Part shown: positions 1 to 5,787 of the stretch, one piece after another
Layout: each line of letters starts with the position of its first letter
How positions within the stretch are numbered: the first letter of the stretch is position 1
From: CAZJYC01 sp964550165
GTDB lineage: Bacteria > Acidobacteriota > Aminicenantia > Aminicenantales > Aminicenantaceae
Direction of reading: 5' to 3'
Length of the DNA: 11,857 nt
NCBI GenBank assembly: GCA_964550165.1
Contig: CAZJYC010000075.1
Location: forward strand, 1-11,857
Made by a program: the position numbers and the translations under genes
The notes under the pieces: model-generated
What the model was told of the DNA's origin: nothing
What the model saw: only the letters and a program-made list of their open reading frames with translations
Databases searched by the model: none

Positions 1-107
1 AGCCCATGGTGGTGGGTGGGAGGGTCTTTGGCGAGGAGGGACGGAAACCAGCACTTCCATTCCTCCCTCTATAAAATCTCTTTTCTCATCACGGGAAAAA
101 GATGCTT
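1..107. repeat. Half of palindromic repeat element A (right arm and core)
   Basis: Positions 35-52 (GGAGGGACGGAAACCAGC) and 85-107 (through ATCACGGGAAAAAGATGCTT) recur as the reverse complement at 11820-11837 and 11764-11787. The 32 bases between them match at 24 positions. Positions 1-18 recur in direct orientation at 11840-11857 with one mismatch (position 13, T versus C). Read as one element, the end of the window supplies the left arm, this segment supplies the right arm, and the shared 18 bases are the core. A full copy would be about 180 bp and an imperfect palindrome. The window therefore starts and stops inside two copies of the same repeat. No ORF is supported inside it. Confidence 0.8.
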
Positions 108-110
108 CCC

Positions 111-154
111 AGCACTGACAGGGATTTGACAACGGCAATTTTCAGTGCTAAAAA
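111..154 (+). promoter_or_regulatory. Promoter of the S9B peptidase gene with operator-like inverted repeat
   Basis: TTGACA at 126-131 is a perfect -35. After a 17-base spacer comes TAAAAA at 149-154 (4 of 6 to TATAAT), preceded by TGC at 146-148 as in extended -10 promoters. Transcription would begin near 161 and leave a leader of about 33 nt before the ATG at 194. A perfect 8-bp inverted repeat, AGCACTGA (111-118) and TCAGTGCT (142-149), brackets the -35 and overlaps the extended -10. The arm centres are 31 bp apart, about three helical turns, as expected for a dimeric regulator site. The regulator is unknown. Confidence 0.6.
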
Positions 155-193
155 ACAAATATTTCTTCATATCCTCGCAAGGAGAAAAGAGCG

Positions 194-2389
194 ATGATCA
201 GAAACAAAAATTCTCATCTTTTCAAAGGGCTGATAGCCCTATTTTTGTTCCTCTGCTTCCATGGCACTGGACAGGCGCAAAAAGCTCAAAAAAAGCTGAC
301 TTTTGAGCAGGTCTATCTGAATGCCGAACCCCGCCTCTTCAAGCCCTTGCCTTCCATCCGTTCCTGGCTGGATGATGAGCACTATCTCTTATCAGAGACC
401 TATGAAAAAACCAGGAGCACCAAGCTGTATAAGGTCAGCGCCAAAACCGGAGAAAAAACTCTTTTTCTCGATTATGAGGATATCCAGAAAGACCTCCCCC
501 AAGGTCTTCGAGCCACCCAACATCTGGACTCCACTCCTGACTACAGCGGGCTTGTCTATTCGTTCAAAGACGACCTTTATTATTACGACATCCGGGCCGG
601 GAAACTCAAACGGCTCACCGCCACGCCGGGAGAGAAGAAAAATCCCCGTCTCTCTCCGAACGGAAAGCACATAGCCTATACCCGCAATAACAACCTTTTT
701 GCTCTGGATATCGAGAGCGGGCTGAAATATCAGCTCACCTTCGACGGCTCTGAGACTATCTACAACGGCTGGGCATCCTGGGTTTATTATGAAGAAATCC
801 TGGGAAGAAGAACCCGCTATGCGGCATTCTGGTGGTCCCCGGACAGCCGCAAAATCGCCTTCCTCCGCTTTGACGACAGCCCTGTTCCCACTTTCCCCCT
901 TGTCAGGTCAAGCGGCGTCCACAGCGAGCTGGAGGTCGGGCGATACCCCAAGTCCGGTGATCCAAATCCGAAGGTCAGGCTGGGCATTGTCTCGATCCCG
1001 GAGGGAAAAGTCACCTGGGCGGATATCGATGAAGCGGCTGACCACTATGTCGCCTGGCCTTTCTGGCTTGTCGATGGCTCCGCTCTCACCTTCCAGTGGA
1101 TGAACCGCGAGCAGAACAACATCAAAATCTATGCCGTGGACCTCAAAACAGGGAAGAAAAAGGAAATGCTTGAAGAGACGCAGCCGTCCTGGGTTGAATT
1201 CTTCGAGGATCTCTATTTTTTCAAGGACAAGAGCGGCGTCCTCTTGCGCAGCAACGTTGACGGCTGGAACCATCTTTATTATTACGACCTGGAGGGAAAC
1301 CTGAAACGACGGTTGACTCAAGGGGAATGGAGTGTTAACGGAATCTCCCTGGTGGACGAAGAAAACAGAAGCGTCTTCTTTACGGCAGGAAAAGGGAATT
1401 CATCAGAGACCCATCTTTTCGAGGTCAACCTCGACGGCACTGGCCTTAAACGCCTCACCAAAGAGCCCGGAAGCCACCGTGTCCTTCTTTCTCCTGGAGG
1501 AAGCTATTTTATCGACTCCTTCTCGGCCGTTTCTACGCCTTCCAGACAGGACCTCTACCGCAGCGACGGAATCCTCATCAGAAACCTCGGCGACAGCCGA
1601 ACTCCCCTGATGAAAAACTACAATCTGGCGAAAAAAGAACTTTTCTCCATCCCCACAGCGGACGGCTGGAAACTCCCCGCTTACTGGATTCTTCCTCCCG
1701 ATTTCAACGAGGATAAAAAATACCCTCTGCTTTTCACCATCTACGGCGGCCCGGGGTCGAGCACGGTCTCCAATTCCTATCCCCCTCTTTCCTCTCTTTA
1801 CCTGGCCCAGGAGGGGATTGTCATCTTCAGCGTTGACCACCGCAGCTCCGGCCACTTCGGGAAGAAAGGAATGTCTTTGATGCACCGGAACCTCGGCAAG
1901 TGGGAAATGCATGATTTGATCGAAGCTGTGAAGTGGCTGCGCAAGAAAACATTTATCGACAGAAAAAAAATTGGGATCAGCGGAGGAAGCTATGGCGGCT
2001 ACACGACCTGCATGGCTTTGACCTGCGGAGCCGATTACTTCACCCATGGCTACGCCCATTCCTCTGTCACCGATTGGAGGCTGTACGACTCCGTCTACAC
2101 CGAGCGCTACATGGACCGGCCCTCAGAAAATGAAGAGGGATACAGATTCGGTTCCGTAATGACCCATGCCGATAAACTCAAGGGCGTTCTTTTCCTCGCC
2201 CACGGAGATATGGACGACAATGTGCACATGCAGAATACCATCGAACTCATCGACAAGTTCATGGACCTCGGCAAAACATTCGGATTCATGCTCTATCCCA
2301 ACCAGAGGCACGGCTTCGGCGGCAAAAAAAGAGAGCACTCCAACCGCCATTATGTGGACTTCTGGTTCAAGCATTTTCTCAACCGTTAA
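194..2389 (+). CDS. Secreted dipeptidyl peptidase IV-like serine peptidase (family S9B)
   Basis: This 731-aa prolyl oligopeptidase-family enzyme probably removes dipeptides from the N-terminus of peptides outside the cytoplasm. Residues 1-28 form a signal peptide (positive start, hydrophobic LIALFLFLCF, likely cleavage after GQA). Residues of about 30-480 are the DPP-IV beta-propeller and contain WVYYEE with Glu200 and Glu201. These match the paired glutamates that hold the substrate amino terminus in DPP-IV and point to dipeptidase rather than endopeptidase action. The C-terminal alpha/beta-hydrolase domain has YGGPGSS, the nucleophile Ser599 in GGSYGG, the likely acid Asp674 in GDMDDNVH, and His706 in NQRHGF. 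Length and domain order are normal, so it looks intact. AAGGAG at 179-184 is 9 bases from the ATG and fixes the start. It is a single gene followed by repeat element B. Proline specificity is inferred from the family. Confidence 0.95.
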   Translation: MIRNKNSHLFKGLIALFLFLCFHGTGQAQKAQKKLTFEQVYLNAEPRLFKPLPSIRSWLDDEHYLLSETYEKTRSTKLYKVSAKTGEKTLFLDYEDIQKDLPQGLRATQHLDSTPDYSGLVYSFKDDLYYYDIRAGKLKRLTATPGEKKNPRLSPNGKHIAYTRNNNLFALDIESGLKYQLTFDGSETIYNGWASWVYYEEILGRRTRYAAFWWSPDSRKIAFLRFDDSPVPTFPLVRSSGVHSELEVGRYPKSGDPNPKVRLGIVSIPEGKVTWADIDEAADHYVAWPFWLVDGSALTFQWMNREQNNIKIYAVDLKTGKKKEMLEETQPSWVEFFEDLYFFKDKSGVLLRSNVDGWNHLYYYDLEGNLKRRLTQGEWSVNGISLVDEENRSVFFTAGKGNSSETHLFEVNLDGTGLKRLTKEPGSHRVLLSPGGSYFIDSFSAVSTPSRQDLYRSDGILIRNLGDSRTPLMKNYNLAKKELFSIPTADGWKLPAYWILPPDFNEDKKYPLLFTIYGGPGSSTVSNSYPPLSSLYLAQEGIVIFSVDHRSSGHFGKKGMSLMHRNLGKWEMHDLIEAVKWLRKKTFIDRKKIGISGGSYGGYTTCMALTCGADYFTHGYAHSSVTDWRLYDSVYTERYMDRPSENEEGYRFGSVMTHADKLKGVLFLAHGDMDDNVHMQNTIELIDKFMDLGKTFGFMLYPNQRHGFGGKKREHSNRHYVDFWFKHFLNR

Positions 2390-2447
2390 CAACAGCCTCC
2401 CCAGGATGGCCTCGTTCGCCCTCAGGTTTTTAAGCCTCTTCGCATAA

Positions 2448-2473
2448 CCTTCACTCCTAAAATGGGGAGAAGG
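2448..2473. other. Small hairpin downstream of the peptidase gene
   Basis: CCTTC, one mismatch and CTCC (2448-2457) pair with GGGG and GAAGG (2464-2473) across a six-base loop. There is no T-run after it, so it is a weak candidate for a 3' end of the peptidase transcript. It directly abuts repeat element B and may be part of that insertion. Apart from this and element B, the stretch 2390-2805 holds only the mgtC leader. Confidence 0.3.
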
Positions 2474-2475
2474 AT

Positions 2476-2727
2476 GCATCCCAAATTCCGTGATAAAAGA
2501 TTGCTCCCTGAATATCCAAAGATTTTGGGAGATAGCCGCAGCGACCATTGAGGATTTAGCCTTCGGAGTTCGCTCTTCGAGGGAACCCGACGGAGTCGGG
2601 CGGCGAGTATGTCTGAGCGGAGCGAGTTACGCAGCCGCCGCGAAGAGCGAACGGAGAATGGCGTTAAAAATCCGAAGGGGAGCAAGGCTATCCCCAAAAT
2701 ATCTTCGAATCACGGAATTTGGGATGC
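2476..2727. repeat. Nested palindromic MITE-like element B
   Basis: Perfect 19-bp terminal inverted repeats, GCATCCCAAATTCCGTGAT (2476-2494) and its complement (2709-2727), bound a 252-bp element. Further inverted pairs nest inside: about 2519-2536 with 2686-2705 (AAGATTTTGGG and GATAGCC core), GTTCGCTCTTCG (about 2570-2581) with CGAAGAGCGAAC (about 2641-2652), GGCGGC with GCCGCC, and a central hairpin CCCGACGGAGTCGGG. Folded, it makes one long multi-layer stem with a GC-rich, REP-like tip. I see no protein and no clear target-site duplication. The outer ends resemble those of element A, which suggests a non-autonomous element mobilised in trans. A structured RNA is an alternative. Confidence 0.8.
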
Positions 2728-2767
2728 TTACTTGGAAGAAAGGCGGCTTTTTTTTCGGCCGCGATTA

Positions 2768-2776
2768 TGCTAAATT
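2768..2776 (+). promoter_or_regulatory. Possible extended -10 for mgtC-rdgB
   Basis: TGC followed by TAAATT (4 of 6 to TATAAT) repeats the TGCTAAA form seen at the peptidase promoter. No convincing -35 lies 16-18 bases upstream, only a T-run. Position, 30 bases before the mgtC ATG and just outside element B, is the main support. Confidence 0.25.
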
Positions 2777-2805
2777 ATAAAAGTGTTAAAGCGAGGGGAA
2801 AGACA

Positions 2806-3453
2806 ATGAATTTAATAGAAATACTCCTGAAACTTATTCTGGCTGTTGCCCTGGGCGGCATCATCGGCCTGGAGCGGGAATCCAGCCATAAACCTGCCGG
2901 ATTCAGGACAAACATCCTCATCTGCGTCGGCGCGACGATGATGATGATTCTGGCCGGGCTCGTGCTCAAGGACAAGGAGGGGACCGGGGACATCATGATG
3001 CGCATGGCCGCAGGCGTCGTGACCGGCATAGGATTTATCGGAGCCGGCACGATCATCCAGGCCCGCGGAAGTGTTATCGGCCTTACAACGGCAGCCACTC
3101 TCTGGGTTGTGGCTGGCCTGGGTCTTGTGATCGGGGCCGGCTACTTCTGGATGGCCATCATCTTCACCTCAGTCATCATCCTGACCCTGATCATGTTCAG
3201 GCAGTTTGAGGGACAGTTCATGAAAAAATCGCAATGCCGATACCATCTCAAGACAAAACACTCCGCAGATATTATGGAATGTGTAAAAAAATTAGCTCTT
3301 CATGAGGGTATAAAATTTGACGAACTCACTCTGAGAAAAGAAGGAGACTTTTCCCTTGTGCACTTCTCCTTCTATGCCTCTGATGAGAAGGTCCGGAAAT
3401 TCAACCAGGGCCTTCTTAAGCTGGATGGGATTGAAGAGATCAAGCTTGGCTAA
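2806..3453 (+). CDS. mgtC: MgtC/SapB-family inner-membrane protein
   Basis: The protein has 215 aa. About five hydrophobic segments (roughly 4-21, 36-54, 66-86, 93-112, 115-132) are followed by a soluble C-terminal domain (about 145-215) of the ACT-like type found in many MgtC proteins. Family marks are GGIIGLERE (17-25), the conserved HKPAGFRTNILICVGA stretch, AAGVVTGIGFIGAGTII (68-84) and GLTTAATLWV (92-101). MgtC proteins help cells survive low Mg2+ and, in Salmonella, act on the F1Fo ATP synthase. They are not proven Mg2+ transporters. I chose the ATG at 2806 because AGGGGAA lies just upstream and the protein then starts like its family. An in-frame ATG at 2719 would add an unlikely segment encoded by the edge of element B. 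It overlaps rdgB by 8 bases, suggesting co-transcription. Confidence 0.9.
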   Translation: MNLIEILLKLILAVALGGIIGLERESSHKPAGFRTNILICVGATMMMILAGLVLKDKEGTGDIMMRMAAGVVTGIGFIGAGTIIQARGSVIGLTTAATLWVVAGLGLVIGAGYFWMAIIFTSVIILTLIMFRQFEGQFMKKSQCRYHLKTKHSADIMECVKKLALHEGIKFDELTLRKEGDFSLVHFSFYASDEKVRKFNQGLLKLDGIEEIKLG

Positions 3454-4060
3454 AGAAAAGCTTCTTCTCGCCACCACAAATCAGGGAAAAGCTAAGGAGA
3501 TAAAAAGCTACCTCAAAGAATTGCCTCTGGAAATCTTCTCCCTCAAAGACTTAAGTCAAGAGGAAACTTTTCTTGAAGAGGGAGAAACCTTTGCCGAGAA
3601 TGCCAGAGGAAAGAGCCTCTTCTACAGCAACCGATGGAAAGGGCTGACTCTGGCTGAAGACTCCGGGCTCGAAGTTGAGCATCTCAACGGAGCTCCCGGA
3701 GTCCATTCAGCCAGATTCTCCGGTCCTCAGGCAACAGACGAGAAGAACAATCAAAAAATTCTTGGCCTTTTGAAAGACGTTCCCTGCGAGCAAAGGAGAG
3801 CCCGCTTTGTCTCCTGCATGGTTCTCTCCTTAAACGGCGCTGTTGTCCGAGAGATCCAGGAATGTGCCGAAGGCTTCATCGCCTTGGAGAGAAAAGGGAG
3901 TTACGGGTTCGGTTACGACCCTCTTTTTTACTATCCGCCTCTGAAAAAGACATTCGCCGAGCTCCCGCCTGACGAGAAGAACAAGGTCAGCCATCGCGGA
4001 CAGGCGCTCAGGAAATTAAAGAAATATCTCTTTGAGCACTTGAAATCGTCCGGGCTGTAA
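3446..4060 (+). CDS. rdgB: RdgB/HAM1-type XTP/dITP pyrophosphatase
   Basis: This house-cleaning enzyme hydrolyses dITP, ITP and XTP to the monophosphate and pyrophosphate, keeping deaminated purines out of nucleic acids. Visible motifs are ATTNQGKAKEI (9-19; substrate-binding Lys15), LAEDSGLEV with Asp72, GAPGVHSARFSG (82-93), GSYGFGYDPLF (151-161) and SHRGQAL (182-188). The TTG at 3446 gives 204 aa, a normal family length, with GAAGAG seven bases upstream. It overlaps the mgtC stop, so translation is probably coupled. An ATG at 3425 would add seven residues and has a poorer ribosome site. The reading frame continues further upstream inside mgtC, but that part is only a shadow. Confidence 0.92.
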   Translation: MAKEKLLLATTNQGKAKEIKSYLKELPLEIFSLKDLSQEETFLEEGETFAENARGKSLFYSNRWKGLTLAEDSGLEVEHLNGAPGVHSARFSGPQATDEKNNQKILGLLKDVPCEQRRARFVSCMVLSLNGAVVREIQECAEGFIALERKGSYGFGYDPLFYYPPLKKTFAELPPDEKNKVSHRGQALRKLKKYLFEHLKSSGL

Positions 4061-4128
4061 TCCTTTCCTGCATTCAATTTTGACCTCTGCTCTATCGCTC
4101 CGTTCCTGAGTCGTCGAATTCTCATCCC

Positions 4129-4446
4129 TTATTTTTTCTTCGGTTCATCTTCCACAGTGATGAGATCTTTGATAATCTGGAATACCTTCTCTCCGATCCC
4201 CCTGACTTTCATAATCTCTTCAGCTCTCTTGAAGTTGCCGTTTTCCTTCCTGTAGTCGATGATTCTTTGGGCGACCTTCGGTCCAATCCGGGGAAGAGCC
4301 TGGAGCTCGGTTACGGATGCGGTGTTGATGTTGATCTTTTTTTGGCCGGAATCCGGGGCCTTCTGAGCTTGAAGCGAAAGAAGAGGGGAAAACAAAAGTC
4401 CGAGGACAACGCCTAAGACAAGGCTCCTGGTCATTAAGTTTTTCAT
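4129..4446 (-). CDS. comEA: ComEA-like secreted helix-hairpin-helix DNA-binding protein
   Basis: The protein has 105 aa. Residues 1-27 are a signal peptide (MKNLMTR, then hydrophobic VLGVVLGLLFSPLLS, likely cleavage after LQA). Residues 38-97 are a double helix-hairpin-helix unit: ININTASVTELQALPRIGPKVAQRIIDYR, then IMKVRGIGEKVFQIIKDLI. The INTAS-x-x-EL start and both G-I/P-G hairpins are typical of ComEA, which binds double-stranded DNA during uptake. Small Gram-negative versions are periplasmic, as predicted here, whereas the Bacillus form is membrane-anchored. AGGAGG five bases before the ATG fixes the start. It converges on rdgB with 68 bases between stops. No other uptake genes are adjacent, so a role in transformation is inferred from the family; dprA nearby is compatible with it. 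Confidence 0.85.
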   Translation of the reverse strand: MKNLMTRSLVLGVVLGLLFSPLLSLQAQKAPDSGQKKININTASVTELQALPRIGPKVAQRIIDYRKENGNFKRAEEIMKVRGIGEKVFQIIKDLITVEDEPKKK

Positions 4447-4825
4447 AGTAACCTCCTTTCGGCTTTCTTTAATGCAAACTCGAGGCCATTCGGAGAGAAG
4501 TATATATCTTATTTATTATCAATTTATTAGGAAAAACTTGCCTATCAAGAAGTAAACTCATGTTGACAAAAAAAGCTCTCTCGAGACAACGTGGGTTTCC
4601 TTAAACGAACTCGGAATATGAAGAATTTTGCCCAATTGCCTGGATAAGGAGATTTTTATTTTAAATTGAGAAATAGGGGCGGAAAAAATTAATCTGTCAT
4701 AACAAGTTTATCACCCGTGAACCATGAAATTTGATTATTTCTGAGCAACATCAACGTTATAAATTTTATCACATTGTTGTGTTGAGCGATCAGAAAGAGA
4801 TATCCATTTCTTATAAATAATCTTA
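4447..4825. other. AT-rich intergenic gap, no gene seen
   Basis: This stretch upstream of the comEA-like gene and downstream of xerC is clearly more AT-rich than the genes around it. It has stops in all frames and no ribosome-site-plus-ORF pair. On the - strand, TATATA at 4501-4506 could be a -10 for the comEA-like gene, but no good -35 matches it. A + strand TTGACA at 4563-4568 has no -10 at the right spacing. A short imperfect palindrome is near 4794-4813. No tRNA or known RNA family was recognised. Confidence 0.5.
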
Positions 4826-4862
4826 CGAGACCGCCACGCTCCCTTCGGTCGCTCGCGATGAC
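4826..4862. repeat. REP-like extragenic palindrome
   Basis: CGAGACC (4826-4832) pairs with GGTCGCTCG (4847-4855) with one extra base, across a GC-rich CGCCACGCTCCCTTC loop, in an AT-rich setting. The form CGAGACCGCCACGCTC..GGTCGCTCGCGATGAC resembles dispersed 'GCCACGCT..CGCTCGCAATGACA' palindromes I know from many bacterial genomes. It is 40 bases past the xerC stop and might protect or end that transcript, but it has no U-tract. Confidence 0.55.
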
Positions 4863-4902
4863 ATTATTATGACAACACTATTATTGCGTTCATCTTAGTC
4901 CT

Positions 4903-5787
4903 TCAGGAGCGGGGGTGGCTTCTTTTGTAGACTTCCAGAAGCTGCTTTAAGTCAAGGTGAGTGTATTTCTGGGTTGTGCTTAAGCTCTCATGGCCCAGAA
5001 GCTCCTGGATAACCCTCAAGTCAGCCCCGCGGCTTAAGAGATGGGAAGCAAAGGAATGACGGAGAGAATGAGGGCTGACCTGCCGCCGGAAAGCCGTAAA
5101 GTCGATATATTTATCGACAATTCTTTCCACTGACCGGGATGTGATCCTTTCTCCGCGATAATTCAAAAAAAGAGCGTTGGCGTCGATTTTGCCCTTATGA
5201 ATTTGAGGCCTGGCCCGAATGTACAAAGCCAGACTCTCCTCAGCTTTTCGGCCAAAAGGAATGAGCCGCTCCTTTTTACCTTTCCCTTTGACCCGAACGA
5301 GCCTCTCAGAGAAATTCACATCCTCAAGATTTACACCGACAAGCTCGCTGACCCTCATTCCGGTCGCATAGAGAAACTCGAGCACAGCCTTATCCCTTAA
5401 ATCTAGAGGCTCATCAGACCGCGGCAGGTCCAGAATTTTCGCCATCTCATCTTCGGAAAGGAAAGAGGGGACATGCTTTTCCTGCTTGGGCGTGGCCACA
5501 ACCTTGGCTGGATTGTCCTCCAGCCACTTTTTATTCATGCAGTATTGAAAAAAGGAACGAATCGCCGCCAGCTTGCGAGCGACCGTTGACTTCTTATTTT
5601 TTCTTTCATGGAGCTTGGCCAGAAACCCGCGGAGAACAACATTGTCTGTCTGCTTTAACCCAACTCTCTTCTCTTCAAGATAATCGGCGAGCTGGGATAA
5701 ATCCCGCTTATAGCTGACGACGGTATGAGGGGAGGCGTTTTTTTCGTGCTTCAGGAAGTCGAGAAACTTGCCCAGCTCCTTTCTCAT
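4903..5787 (-). CDS. xerC: Tyrosine recombinase XerC/XerD
   Basis: This 294-aa recombinase is of the type that resolves chromosome dimers at dif. It has an N-terminal SAM-like DNA-binding domain (about 1-90) and a C-terminal catalytic domain (about 105-285). All catalytic positions are visible: Arg145 (ATGMRVSEL), Lys169 (KGKGKKER), His240 and Arg243 (HSLRHSFASHLL), His266 (LGHESLSTTQ) and the nucleophile Tyr275 (KYTH). Length and sequence fit XerC or XerD rather than a mobile integrase. The name xerC rests on its place after dprA-topA, as in Firmicutes. Its ATG overlaps the topA stop by four bases (ATGA), which implies translational coupling. It is the last gene of the cluster. No dif site was recognised nearby. 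Confidence 0.92.
   Translation of the reverse strand: MRKELGKFLDFLKHEKNASPHTVVSYKRDLSQLADYLEEKRVGLKQTDNVVLRGFLAKLHERKNKKSTVARKLAAIRSFFQYCMNKKWLEDNPAKVVATPKQEKHVPSFLSEDEMAKILDLPRSDEPLDLRDKAVLEFLYATGMRVSELVGVNLEDVNFSERLVRVKGKGKKERLIPFGRKAEESLALYIRARPQIHKGKIDANALFLNYRGERITSRSVERIVDKYIDFTAFRRQVSPHSLRHSFASHLLSRGADLRVIQELLGHESLSTTQKYTHLDLKQLLEVYKRSHPRS

Noticed and set aside
1403..2059. 218-codon open frame on the - strand inside the peptidase gene
   Set aside because: It lies wholly antisense to a well-supported S9B catalytic region, has no recognisable domain and no ribosome site, and is a codon-bias shadow.
2476..2727. Element B as a CRISPR array or tRNA-like cluster
   Set aside because: The repeats are inverted and nested, not direct with spacers, and no tRNA arm sequences are present.
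2764..2774. Half of a dif-like Xer site (TTATGCTAAAT) upstream of mgtC
   Set aside because: It resembles the XerD half-site, but there is no XerC half six bases upstream. The bases are better explained as a possible -10 region.
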